From NCBI GenBank assembly GCA_964468185.1, contig CAYXTR010000012.1, positions 1 through 64,000 of the forward strand: 64,000 nucleotides of DNA, given 5' to 3'. The stretch is from JANQFV01 sp964468185 (GTDB lineage: Bacteria; Planctomycetota; Phycisphaerae; UBA1845; Fen-1342). A program made the position numbers and the translations under genes. Shown piece after piece: positions 1 to 8,839 of this stretch (position 1 is the stretch's first letter; each line of letters starts with the position of its first letter). The notes below the pieces were generated by a model. That model was not told where the DNA came from and did no database searches. It saw nothing but the letters and a program-made list of their open reading frames with translations.

Positions 1-464
1 CCGGTTGGGGCTGGGTGGTTGGTGCGGTGCGGTTTCCAGGGGCTTGCGGCCCGGGGGTACCGACCGGCACCCGGCGGGGTGGGGGAGCAGTGGTAGGCGT
101 GAGTGCTGGAAGCGCAGGATAAAACGCAGGACCGAGACGGGAAGGTCTCGGTCCCACGTGCAGCACCAGGTTGGCTCCCCAATGTGCTGTGTTTTGTTGT
201 CGCCGCTGGTTGTTGCTGCGGCGTTGTCAACTGAAGATTGCCGACATGGGGGTCGGCTGCTTTATTTGTCGCGGGCGAGACGCCCGCCCCACCCGGATCT
301 GACCGCCCGCCCTACCCGGATCTGACCGGCGGGAGGTCGGTCTCCCTTGGAGGGGAGGTCAATTCCACAGACTGACCGACCCGGGGCTTGGTCCTCCATG
401 TGGGTCGGAGGGTACGAGCAGAACCGGCGCGAGGCCGGTGCCACCCGGGTGGGTGACGCGCGGG
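1..464. other. Non-coding GC-rich stretch with hairpins at the window edge
   Basis: No convincing gene is present. A perfect 10-bp inverted repeat occupies 129-138 and 145-154 with a 6-base loop and could be the end of a transcript entering from the left, although no T-run follows. A second short stem (GCGGGC/GCCCGC) lies at 271-287, and the 15-base phrase ACCCGGATCTGACCG-like unit is repeated in tandem around 291-327. The segment 420-460 holds two further small GC stems just past the stop of the HAF-repeat gene and may terminate it. An open frame at 5-325 has low-complexity composition and no recognisable domain, so it was not called. Confidence 0.4.
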
Positions 465-2120
465 TCAGCGGTAGCGGCGGCCGAGGCGGAGCATGGTGAG
501 TCCTGCGAGGGTGAGGGGGACCGTCGCGAGGGAGCCCATGCCGCAGAAGCCGCCGAGTCCGCCGCCGCTGTCGATCGTTGACGCCGGATCGCTGCCGGCA
601 TCGGGTGCGACGAAATCTCCGGGGTTGCCGGTTTCGGACGAGCCGTCGACGATGTCATCGCCGGGGGCGACGGAGTCATCATCATCCGAGTCATTGGAGC
701 TGGGGCCTTCGAGGTCTGCGGAGTCGACCTGCACGGGCGTAAGCAGGAAGCCGCGGGTGATGGTAGATGCGTTGCGAACGGTGCCCCAGCCGACGATGAC
801 GCCGTTGTCGTTGATGTCGCGGGCCTCGGTGAGGATGATGTCGGGGACCATGGGGAAGCCCTCGTCGTCGACGAGGTAGATGAGGTCGTTGAGGTCCTGC
901 ATCTCGCCGTCCTTGTAAACGAAAGCGCGGCGTTCGCGGTCATCGTTTTCGGCCCAGCCGACGATGGTGCCGCTGCTGTTGATGCCGGAGGCGGCGCTGA
1001 AGCCCGCGTTGCTGTCGCTTTGGAGGGTGCCGAGGTCGGTCATGTAGGTATTGGTACCGCCGGGGTCGGCGTTGGGGGGGTACCAGGCGAGTGCGCCGCC
1101 TGCGTCGGTGTTTTGCGGGGTGACGAGGAAGGCGTGGGTGTAGATTTCGCCTTCGGCGGTGACGAGGCCGGATTCGCCGACGACGAGGCCGCTGTCGTTG
1201 ATAGCGCGGGACCAGCTATTGGTGCCGCCGAAGAGCGTCCCGATGTCTTCCATGTAGCTGTTAATGCCGCCGGGGTCTTCGCCGGGGGGGTACCAGCGTG
1301 AGACGACGTCGCCGCCGTCGGCGAATTGGCGGGGGTTGATGACGAAGCCGTGGTAGGCGACGCTGCCGTCGCTCAATTCGGCGTAGGACCAGCCGACGAC
1401 CTGGCCGAGGTCGTTGACGTCGGTGGCGCTGGAGACGGGGTCGGCGGAGGAGAGGGTGCCGAGGTCGATCATGTTGTCGTTGGCGGCGTCTTCGTCCTGG
1501 TCTTCGAAGTAGGCGTCGCTGTCCATGCTGGGCGGGTGGATGACGAAGGCGTGGATGGTGCCGTCTTCGCGGTCGGCCCAGCCGACGACGTGGCCGTTAT
1601 TGCTGATGCCGGTGGCGGCGCTGTCGTAGGCCCAGAGGCAGGGGTTGCCGAAGGTCATGAGGTTGGTGAGGGCGTCGCCGGGGTAGGGGGTGGCGAGGTC
1701 GGTGAGGACGGCGGCGCGGAGGACGAAGCCGTGCGTGCAGAGGATCTGGGTTTCGAAGCAGTCGACGTTGGTGCGGGCGGTGCCGACGATCTGCCCGCCG
1801 TCGGAGATGGCGTAGGACTCGCCGTAGCCGACATCGAAGATGGGATGCAGGAGGGCGAAGTGTACGGTGCCGTGGAGGTCGGTGGCACTTTCGTTGTGCC
1901 AGTAGGCGGCGTGGCGGGTTTCGCCGATGTCGGCCCAGCCGACGACCTGTCCGGAGTTGTTGATGGAGTAGGCGCGGGCCATGCTACCTTCGGCGATGGT
2001 GAGCACGGTGAGTTCGTACATGTCGACGGTTTCGCCGACGGCGGTGCCGGGAGATGCCAAGGTGAGCAGGGAGATGGCGAGGGTGATACGCGTGAAGGTG
2101 TTGTTGAACTGCGTGGTCAT
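465..2120 (-). CDS. Secreted HAF-repeat (extracellular repeat) protein with a Cys-containing C-terminal anchor
   Basis: A 551-residue exported protein. Residues 1-29 form a Sec signal peptide. The body has about seven copies of the HAF-type repeat, recognisable from the phrase I-N/D-x-x-G-x-V-V-G-W followed by an H-A-F or A-Y-W element (for example near residues 50, 105, 172, 233, 305, 380 and 437). Such repeats probably form beta-propeller-like folds in large secreted proteins; the biochemical role is unknown. The last 33 residues resemble a sorting tail: Gly-rich stretch with a Cys (GGFCGMG), one hydrophobic helix, then basic residues (RLGRRYR). This is similar in plan to PEP-CTERM or GlyGly-CTERM signals but lacks the PEP motif. 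The ATG has a GGAG about ten bases upstream. Domain call is firm; the anchor is inferred. Confidence 0.8.
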   Translation of the reverse strand: MTTQFNNTFTRITLAISLLTLASPGTAVGETVDMYELTVLTIAEGSMARAYSINNSGQVVGWADIGETRHAAYWHNESATDLHGTVHFALLHPIFDVGYGESYAISDGGQIVGTARTNVDCFETQILCTHGFVLRAAVLTDLATPYPGDALTNLMTFGNPCLWAYDSAATGISNNGHVVGWADREDGTIHAFVIHPPSMDSDAYFEDQDEDAANDNMIDLGTLSSADPVSSATDVNDLGQVVGWSYAELSDGSVAYHGFVINPRQFADGGDVVSRWYPPGEDPGGINSYMEDIGTLFGGTNSWSRAINDSGLVVGESGLVTAEGEIYTHAFLVTPQNTDAGGALAWYPPNADPGGTNTYMTDLGTLQSDSNAGFSAASGINSSGTIVGWAENDDRERRAFVYKDGEMQDLNDLIYLVDDEGFPMVPDIILTEARDINDNGVIVGWGTVRNASTITRGFLLTPVQVDSADLEGPSSNDSDDDDSVAPGDDIVDGSSETGNPGDFVAPDAGSDPASTIDSGGGLGGFCGMGSLATVPLTLAGLTMLRLGRRYR

Positions 2121-2583
2121 GATGTTGCTCTCCAGGCCGGCAGGGCGGCCGGTCGGTTTGACCTACTCGGACCACGGTCTGGGGGTGCTGCCGTGCGGGG
2201 CGGGGCACTGACCGGGTACGACGTTCCCTGAGTGCATCGACATATGGGGGGCTGGCCTTCATCTACAGCAAAGGAGCGAATCGTGGTCAGGTTATGTCTT
2301 TGCTGCCGGTCCCGCTTCGAGGTGGGTTTCCGGACCGTCGGCGGGTGCTGATGCGGTGGCTGGGGCCGCATCGTGGGTGCCTGTCCGGTTGCTGTCGGAA
2401 GCGGGCAGGCGCGACGGGCGGATATCCCAAGTTTCCAAAACGGTGGTGGGCATAGGCAAATGGGGTATTTTGCGGTATTGATGGTCCGATAAGCGTCGTT
2501 TTTTGGTCATGGGAGGTTGCTGTCCGGGGCTGGTGGCACGTGGTGGGCGGCCTGGTGTTGCTTGGCGTTTACGGTCGTGAGAT
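2121..2583. other. Intergenic region, leader and promoter of the HAF-repeat gene
   Basis: No gene seen in 463 bases between two minus-strand genes. It should contain the end of the transcript of the HAF-gene neighbour on the right-hand side and the promoter of the HAF gene. A GC stem built from CCGGC and GCCGG lies at about 2135-2153, 15-30 bases before the HAF start codon, and a related sequence precedes the FG-GAP gene. No clear -35/-10 pair was identified. Confidence 0.3.
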
Positions 2584-4110
2584 TCAGTAGAGGTCGTTGC
2601 GGATCCAGCTTACGCGGTTGGCGTCGGCTTCGCCGGAGCTGACGACGCCGACGATGTCGGCATCTCCGTCGGCATCGAGGTCGCCGTAGCCGAGGAGTCC
2701 GACTTCGCCTGGGGGGTCGAATGTGAGAATGACACGGCCTTCCCAGATGTTGGTGGGGATGGATGGTGGATCGAAGTAGCGGACGGCGCCTTCGGTGCCG
2801 CCGACGACGAGTTCGAGGGTACCGTCGGCGTCGATGTCGATGGCTTTGACGGAGCGTGGTTCGAAGGACTCGAAGTTGACGATGGCGGCGGTATACCAGT
2901 CGTAGCCGCGGTCGGCGACGGAGGCGGGCTGGACGAAGAGGACGACCTGCATTTGCTCGGGGCTGGTGGCGATGACGTCGGCGCGGCCGTCGCCGGTGAC
3001 GTCAGCGACGTCGATGGTGAATGCGCCGCGGACGCTGCCGATGCGGTGCTGGGGCCAGTCGGCGCTGGGGTTGATAGGACCGGGGCCGCCCGGGTTCTCG
3101 AACCAGGCGACCTGGACGTTTGCGTCGGTTGCGGCGGTGGAGATGAGGTCGAGGTCACCATCGTCGTCGACGTCGTAGGCGCGGAGGTCGCGGGCGCCTT
3201 CGCGGTCGAGGACTTCGTGGCGTTCGTGGTAGCCGACGAGGTAGCCGGTCCAGCCTTGTCCGTCGCGGGCGCCGTGCGGGTTGATGAGGACCTGAATGGA
3301 GCCGGCGACGATCTGGATGGTGGGGAGCGAGTCGTAGTCGGGTTTGGGGGTGAGGTAGACCGAGAGCTGGCGTGAGGCGGCGATGTCGTTGTAGCCGTCG
3401 TTATCCAGGTCGGCGATTTCGGTGGACGTATGGCCCTGCTCCACGGTGGCGAGGTAGTGTTCGGCGTTGCCGCCGGCGCCGACGGCGCTTTCGATGAGTG
3501 CGTTGATTTCGTCGGCGGTGATCCAGTTGCTGGTGCCTTCGATGAGTTCGAGCTCGCCGGTCTCGGCCCCCCACTCGCTGAGGACGTGGGTGTGGTCGGG
3601 GTCGGTAGGGTGGCGCAGGTAGACGACGCCGTCCCTGGTGGCAGCCACGAGGTCGAGGTTGCCGTCGCCGTCGATGTCACCGGCGGCGACGTCGAGGAAG
3701 TTGTCCCACTGGTTTTCGCCGCCGTCGAGCGTGAGGGGGAAGTACTGGACGGAGCCGACGTCGCCGTAGCTGAGGAGGATCTGGATGATGCCGATCTGTT
3801 CCTGGTGATAGCCGACCACGGGGTCGACCTTGCCGTCGCCGTTGAAGTCGAGCAGGATGGCCTGGCGATCCATATCGTCGGCGCGGTGCGTGACGGTGGT
3901 GACGACAGTGCCTTCGATGAAGGTGCGTTGTTGTATGACTTGTTCGCTGAAGGCGTCGCCGAGGGTGAAGACGCCGGCGACGAAGCCGCTGGAGCCGCCA
4001 CAATCGCCGCCGAACCAGCAGGGCCGATATTCGGGGGCGCAGCTGATGGCGATCAGCAGGGGGAGGGTCAGGATAGCGGTGTGGCACTTGCGCATGATGC
4101 GAGTTTGCAT
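2584..4110 (-). CDS. FG-GAP/VCBS-repeat surface lipoprotein
   Basis: A 508-residue exported protein with a hydrophobic leader ending in AISC at about residue 24, a weak lipobox, so it is probably a lipoprotein. The body carries repeated D-x-D-x-D-G-x-x-D-l calcium-binding phrases of the FG-GAP/VCBS type (LDFNGDGKVD, GDIDGDGNLDL, ADLDNDGYNDI, YDVDDDGDLDL, DIDADGTLEL, GDLDADGDADI), each introducing a beta-propeller blade. These proteins are generally surface-exposed and bind ligands or surfaces; the target cannot be told. ATG at 4110 has GGAG eight bases upstream; the internal ATG at 4095 has no such site. The codons on the opposite strand give long spurious frames. Confidence 0.8.
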   Translation of the reverse strand: MQTRIMRKCHTAILTLPLLIAISCAPEYRPCWFGGDCGGSSGFVAGVFTLGDAFSEQVIQQRTFIEGTVVTTVTHRADDMDRQAILLDFNGDGKVDPVVGYHQEQIGIIQILLSYGDVGSVQYFPLTLDGGENQWDNFLDVAAGDIDGDGNLDLVAATRDGVVYLRHPTDPDHTHVLSEWGAETGELELIEGTSNWITADEINALIESAVGAGGNAEHYLATVEQGHTSTEIADLDNDGYNDIAASRQLSVYLTPKPDYDSLPTIQIVAGSIQVLINPHGARDGQGWTGYLVGYHERHEVLDREGARDLRAYDVDDDGDLDLISTAATDANVQVAWFENPGGPGPINPSADWPQHRIGSVRGAFTIDVADVTGDGRADVIATSPEQMQVVLFVQPASVADRGYDWYTAAIVNFESFEPRSVKAIDIDADGTLELVVGGTEGAVRYFDPPSIPTNIWEGRVILTFDPPGEVGLLGYGDLDADGDADIVGVVSSGEADANRVSWIRNDLY

Positions 4111-4137
4111 GGCAAAGGCTCCATGAAGGCCTGTCGC

Positions 4138-4155
4138 CGACCGGCAGGCCGGTCG
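4138..4155. terminator. Perfect 8-bp hairpin between GT9 gene and FG-GAP gene
   Basis: CGACCGGC and GCCGGTCG flank a two-base spacer. It lies 90 bases after the GT9 stop and 28 bases before the FG-GAP start on the same strand. There is no T-run, so it may be a Rho-independent-like end of the GT9 transcript or a leader hairpin of the FG-GAP gene. Confidence 0.3.
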
Positions 4156-4243
4156 TTCCCCACGGTACTCCCTTATCGGGTCGGCATAACGTGGTGGGGG
4201 CTTGACTTAGGGGGTGGGTGGGTGATGGGTGAGATGAGGTTGA

Positions 4244-5341
4244 TCAGGCTGTGACGGCTTCGGGGGGTGCGATGGATGACCACAGGTCGCGGACACGTTT
4301 GAGGACCAGGTCCACATTCAGTTGTTTCATGCAGTGGTGGTGGTGGAGTGGGCACTCGCGGCGGTAGCAGGGGGCGCAGTCGAGCGGGAGCGCGATGACG
4401 CGGGCGGTGGGCGAGTAGGGGCCGGTGCGGTCGGGGTTGGTGGGTCCGAAGAGTGCGAGAAGCGGCCTTTTGAGGGCGGCGGCGATGTGCATGGGGCCGG
4501 AATCCTGGCAAATGACGAGGCTGCTGAGGCTGAGCAGAGCGGCGAGTTGGGGCAGGGTGGTGCGGCCCACGAGATTGATGGGTGGGGTGGGACATTTCTT
4601 GAGGATTTGAGCGGCCAGGGTCCGATCATCTGGGCCGCCGAGCAGGATGATGGGGGCGAAGTTTTCGTGTTGCAGCCGGGTGATGAGGGCGGCGGTGCGG
4701 TCTGGCAGCCACCGTTTGGTTTCCCAGCGGGCGCCGGGGATGACCGCGATGAAGGCCGGTGGGACCTGTCCGAGTGTGCTGGCGAGCAGGTGGCGCGCTT
4801 CGTCGAGTTCTGCGTCGCGAATGCCGAGGGGAAACTCGGGCGGGTCGACCGGTAATCCGAGGGTGCGGGCGACGTGGAGGTTTTTGTCGATGGCATGGAG
4901 GTCGCGGGGGCCGCACTTGATGCGATGGGTGTAGAAGGCGGCGGCGAACTCGCGGGCGTCGGCGAAGCCCACGCGATGGCGGGCGCCGGTAGCGAGGGCG
5001 AGAAAGCCGCTGCGGACGAGTCCTTGCAGGTCGATGACCAAGTCGAATTGTCGTTTGCGGAGTGCGGTCAGGAATCTGGCGAACTCCCAGGCGATGCTGG
5101 GGCGGTGCACCATTTGACCGTAGCGCTTGCGGTCGAACGGGATCACCTCGTCCAATAGCGGGTGACCCTCCAGCAAGCTCGTGAATCCCGTACCGACCAG
5201 CCAGGCGATATGCGCTTCGGGATAGGTTCGGCGCAATCCTGCGAGGACCGGCAGCGCATGGACGATGTCGCCCAGCGAGCTAGGTTTGATGAGCAGGATC
5301 CGGCGGACTGCTGGCGAGCTTTCAACGCTGAAAGGCGTCAT
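4244..5341 (-). CDS. Glycosyltransferase family 9 (ADP-heptose:LPS heptosyltransferase-like)
   Basis: A 365-residue cytoplasmic or membrane-associated GT-B enzyme. The N-terminal ILLIKPSSLGDIVHALPVL is the hallmark of GT9 heptosyltransferases (nucleotide-sugar-independent half, acceptor side). The C-terminal half has the nucleotide-sugar site region GGPDDRTLA and CQDSGPMHIAAALKRPLLALFGPTNPDRTGP, with the conserved D-S-G-x-x-H-x-A motif. It should transfer a heptose or another sugar in lipopolysaccharide core or surface glycan assembly. The frame opens with TTG at 5380, but the ATG at 5341 places the family motif at the usual distance from the N-terminus and was preferred. No other LPS genes lie next to it, so the acceptor remains unknown. 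Confidence 0.85.
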   Translation of the reverse strand: MTPFSVESSPAVRRILLIKPSSLGDIVHALPVLAGLRRTYPEAHIAWLVGTGFTSLLEGHPLLDEVIPFDRKRYGQMVHRPSIAWEFARFLTALRKRQFDLVIDLQGLVRSGFLALATGARHRVGFADAREFAAAFYTHRIKCGPRDLHAIDKNLHVARTLGLPVDPPEFPLGIRDAELDEARHLLASTLGQVPPAFIAVIPGARWETKRWLPDRTAALITRLQHENFAPIILLGGPDDRTLAAQILKKCPTPPINLVGRTTLPQLAALLSLSSLVICQDSGPMHIAAALKRPLLALFGPTNPDRTGPYSPTARVIALPLDCAPCYRRECPLHHHHCMKQLNVDLVLKRVRDLWSSIAPPEAVTA

Positions 5342-5414
5342 GGCACGGAAGTATACGTTTATCCCGGTTTCGGGTGCCAACCAGCTTATCGACGTTTTGT
5401 GTCAATTCTCTATT

Positions 5415-8400
5415 TCATTTATCCCGCGTGACGGGTTTGGGGATCCGGCCGCTGCCGAAGGTCCGCTGGAGGGTCGCCTGGGCGTCGAGGACCAGGCCGA
5501 GGACGGACGGCACCAGTACGAGTGTACCGATGGTGGCGATGATCAGCCCGCCCAGCATGACGGAGGCCAAGCCGCGGTAGAGCTCACTGCCGGAGCCGGC
5601 CAGCAGAGCGAGCGGGAGCTGACCGAAGAAGGTGGTCAGGCTGGTCATGAATACGGGGCGGGTGCGGATGCGGACGGCCTCCCGGACGGCCTCGTGTCGA
5701 GTCAGCCCTTTCTCCCGCAGGTTCAGGAGGGTCTGGTGGACGAAGAGAATGGCGTTATTGACGACGATGCCGACGAGGATGACGAAGCCCAGGAAAGTTA
5801 CGACGTCGAGACGCTGAATTGGCTGGTGGGTGGTCAGGAGCGTGCCCCAGTAGGCGAGTGATAACCCGACGAACCCGCCAAAGATGGCGAGGGGGACACT
5901 GAACATGATGACGAAGGGGTAGAGCCAGCTTTCGAAGAGGGCTGCCATGACGAGGTAGACGATGATGACCGAGAGGAAGAAGCGGCTGCTGAGCATGTTG
6001 AACAGCGACTGGAGGTTGAAGCCGGTCCACTCGCCGACCATGGTGTTGCGGGCGGTGACCAGTTTATCTGCGTTGCCGGTCATACTGAGCACGACGCTAT
6101 CAGGAATGGCATTGGACTGGCGCAGGCGTGGCTCGATGTCGTCTTTGATGGTGCGAATGACGGCTTCGAGTGAAGTCGTTTCGCTGGGGGTGACCATGAG
6201 CGTGACGGCGCGCTGCCGTTCGACGCGGGTGATCTGTTCCAGTGCGGTTGTATCGATGAGTTGGACGGCGGAGGTCAGGGGGACGATGCGGTCGGCGGGG
6301 GTGTAGATGGGGACCTGGCCGATCTCTTGCGTGGGGCGTTGCGGCTGGCCGTCGACTTTGAGCTTGATGTCGATGGTGTCGCCGCCCTCGAGGCGATAAT
6401 CGCCGACGTAGGCGCCCTCGACGCAGGCCTCGACGATGAAACCGACGTCGCGGACGTTCAGGCCGAGGTCGGCGGCGCGTTCGCGATCCGGGATGACCTG
6501 TACTTCCGGACGGCCGAGGTTGAAGTTTGATGGGGTGGCACGGGGTGGAGCGCCGAATTCCTGCATGCACGCCATGAAGAGGGCGTCGGCGGCCTGGACG
6601 ACTTCGTCGAGGCTGTCGCCGCGGACCTGGATTTCGGCGTTGTTGCCGCCGCCGATGCGGAAGATTTGCGTTTGCTGGAAGATGGGGTAGACGCCCACGA
6701 TCTGGCCGCCGGCGACCTGCAGGAGTCGCACGAGCGGTTTGACGCGCTGGTCGTCGCGGCTGCTGCAGCCCATGAAGCAGCCGCCGCCGTAGGAGACGAA
6801 GAAGAAGTTATCGATGAGGGGTGGGGGCGTGCGCCATTCGCGTTCGAGGCGGTTTTTGCGGAGCCAGCCTTCGAAGCCGCCGCCGGTGCCATTGGCGGCG
6901 AGTTCGGGGATTTCGTTGTTGGCGATGCGCTGGTTGATCTGCTGTCGCCAGCGCTCGTCGAGTTCCGCCTGGCCGGGCGAGCCGGGCGCGACTTCCCAAT
7001 ATGGGCTGATGTAGTTTTCGATCTTGAATGCCATGCGTTTGAACTCGTCGAGGCTGTAGCCGGGTGGGGTGACCAGGAAGCCGAAGACGAGATTGCGGTT
7101 TCCGGCGGGCAGGTAGGTTGTTTCGGGGATGAAGAAGCGGATGAGACCGAAGGAGCCGACGACCATGACGACGATCACCGTAATGCGAATGATGCGGTGT
7201 TCGTTGATGCGGCCGACGATGCCGGCGATGAAGTTGCCGGTGCCGCTGGGGCCATTGGACTGGACGGGGCTTGATTTCCGGCGTGCTTTGGCCCCGCCGC
7301 CGATGGCGAGGAAGCGGGTGGCCATGGTGGGGATCACGGTGAGGGAGACGATGAGTGCCAGCCCGACGGCGGCGACGGTGGCGATGCTGATGTCGCGGAA
7401 GAGCTGGCCGGCCTCCTCTTGGACGAGGATGACGGGGACGAAGACGGCCATCGTGGTGAGTGTGCTGGCCAGTACGGCGCCCCAGACTTCGCGGGTGCCC
7501 ACGTAGGCGGCATCGGCGGGTTTTTCGCCGAGTTGGAAGTGACGGTAGATGTTCTCGAGCACGACGATGGCGCTATCGACGACCATGCCGATGGCGAAGG
7601 CCATGCCGGCGAGTGAGATGACGTTGACGGTGCGTCCGAGCGATGCGACGAGCACGAACGTACCGATGATCGAGATGGGAATGGAGAGGGCTACGACGGC
7701 GGTGGCGCGCCAGTTGCGCAGGAACAGCATCAGCACGATGATTGCGAGCGTGCCGCCGATCAGCATGTTGTTGCGCACCATCGCGATGGCCTGGTCGATG
7801 TAGACGGTCTCGTCGTACACCTGGACCAGTTCGAGGTTCATGCCGCGTGAGCTGAGTTCGACGCGGTTGATGGTATCTACTGCGCTGCGCAGCCCGTCCA
7901 TGACTTCGATGACGTTGGCGCCGACTTCGCGTCGGACGGGGAAGGCGAGGACGAACTGGCCTTTGCTGCGGACGAACGCGCGCTGTTTTTCGTAGCTCTC
8001 TTCCACCTGGGCGACGTCGCGAATGTACACGGGTCCGCCGGCGGTGTAGGCGACCACGGTGTTGAGGACTTCTTCGGTGCTTTCGTACTGACCGATGGTG
8101 CGGACCGAGTAGTCGCGTTTACCTTGTGCCAGTGTGCCGGCGGACAGATTGGCGTTCTGGCCGCGCAAGGCGGTTTCGAGCTGGCCGAACGTGAGTCCGC
8201 GGGCGGCGAGTTCGCCGGCGTCGACGAGGACATGGACTTCGCGTTCGCGGCCGCCGTAGATGTCGGTGGAGCCGACGCCCTCGACGCGGTCGAGGTAGGG
8301 TTTGATCTTGTCCTCGGCGAAGTTGTAGAGGCCGGGGAGGCGTTCGTCGTTGTTGTCGGTTGCGAAGAGGATGAGCCAGGCGATCTCCGAGTCGCGGGCG

Positions 8401-8795
8401 GTGTCGGCGGCGGCGACGGTGGGCTCATCGACATCGGGTGGGTATTCGGACACCTGGCGCAGCTTGTCGGCGACGTCGCGCAGGGCGACGTCCTTGTCGA
8501 CGCCGGTGTAGAACTCGAGCTCGATCGAGCCGTAGTTGTCCCGGCAGGTGCTGCGCATCTCGCGCAGGCCTTTGACGCTGCGCAGTTGCTCCTCCTGTGG
8601 CTCGACGATTTCGCGCTCGACCTCCTGCGGGCTGGCGCCGGGCCAGCGGGTTTCGACGGTGATTTTCGGTACGTCGACGGTTGGCGTGAGCTGGACCGGA
8701 ATCCGGAACAAGGCGAGAACGCCGAATATGAGCACCAGCAGCACCGCGACCGATACGCCGACGGGACGCGAGATGCACATTCGAATGAAGTTCAC
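5415..8795 (-). CDS. RND family efflux permease (HAE/AcrB-like), enlarged periplasmic domain
   Basis: A 1126-residue inner-membrane proton-driven transporter, about 80 residues longer than typical AcrB. It starts with the family leader NFIRMCISRPVGVSVAVLLVLIFGVLALFRIPVQL and has the TM4 signature GMVVDSAIVVLENI, where the second Asp of the AcrB DD pair is Ser. The C-terminal repeat shows FVILVGIVVNNAILFV. Between about residues 600 and 700, in the second periplasmic loop, there is an extra segment with GGGCFMGCSS, a C-x3-C pair that could form a disulphide. It pairs with the fusion protein encoded 44 bases upstream; no TolC-type channel lies nearby. The GTG start has AGGAG eleven bases upstream. 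Substrates are not predictable. Confidence 0.9.
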   Translation of the reverse strand: MNFIRMCISRPVGVSVAVLLVLIFGVLALFRIPVQLTPTVDVPKITVETRWPGASPQEVEREIVEPQEEQLRSVKGLREMRSTCRDNYGSIELEFYTGVDKDVALRDVADKLRQVSEYPPDVDEPTVAAADTARDSEIAWLILFATDNNDERLPGLYNFAEDKIKPYLDRVEGVGSTDIYGGREREVHVLVDAGELAARGLTFGQLETALRGQNANLSAGTLAQGKRDYSVRTIGQYESTEEVLNTVVAYTAGGPVYIRDVAQVEESYEKQRAFVRSKGQFVLAFPVRREVGANVIEVMDGLRSAVDTINRVELSSRGMNLELVQVYDETVYIDQAIAMVRNNMLIGGTLAIIVLMLFLRNWRATAVVALSIPISIIGTFVLVASLGRTVNVISLAGMAFAIGMVVDSAIVVLENIYRHFQLGEKPADAAYVGTREVWGAVLASTLTTMAVFVPVILVQEEAGQLFRDISIATVAAVGLALIVSLTVIPTMATRFLAIGGGAKARRKSSPVQSNGPSGTGNFIAGIVGRINEHRIIRITVIVVMVVGSFGLIRFFIPETTYLPAGNRNLVFGFLVTPPGYSLDEFKRMAFKIENYISPYWEVAPGSPGQAELDERWRQQINQRIANNEIPELAANGTGGGFEGWLRKNRLEREWRTPPPLIDNFFFVSYGGGCFMGCSSRDDQRVKPLVRLLQVAGGQIVGVYPIFQQTQIFRIGGGNNAEIQVRGDSLDEVVQAADALFMACMQEFGAPPRATPSNFNLGRPEVQVIPDRERAADLGLNVRDVGFIVEACVEGAYVGDYRLEGGDTIDIKLKVDGQPQRPTQEIGQVPIYTPADRIVPLTSAVQLIDTTALEQITRVERQRAVTLMVTPSETTSLEAVIRTIKDDIEPRLRQSNAIPDSVVLSMTGNADKLVTARNTMVGEWTGFNLQSLFNMLSSRFFLSVIIVYLVMAALFESWLYPFVIMFSVPLAIFGGFVGLSLAYWGTLLTTHQPIQRLDVVTFLGFVILVGIVVNNAILFVHQTLLNLREKGLTRHEAVREAVRIRTRPVFMTSLTTFFGQLPLALLAGSGSELYRGLASVMLGGLIIATIGTLVLVPSVLGLVLDAQATLQRTFGSGRIPKPVTRDK

Positions 8796-8839
8796 GGGTA
8801 TCGTTACTCCTGAGCGTTATGCGGCTGGGCGTCGCGGGG

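Noticed and set aside
1326..2231. 301-residue plus-strand frame over the HAF gene
   Set aside because: Composition of only Gly, Val, Ala, Asp and Glu is typical of the antisense of a GC-rich gene; no domain.
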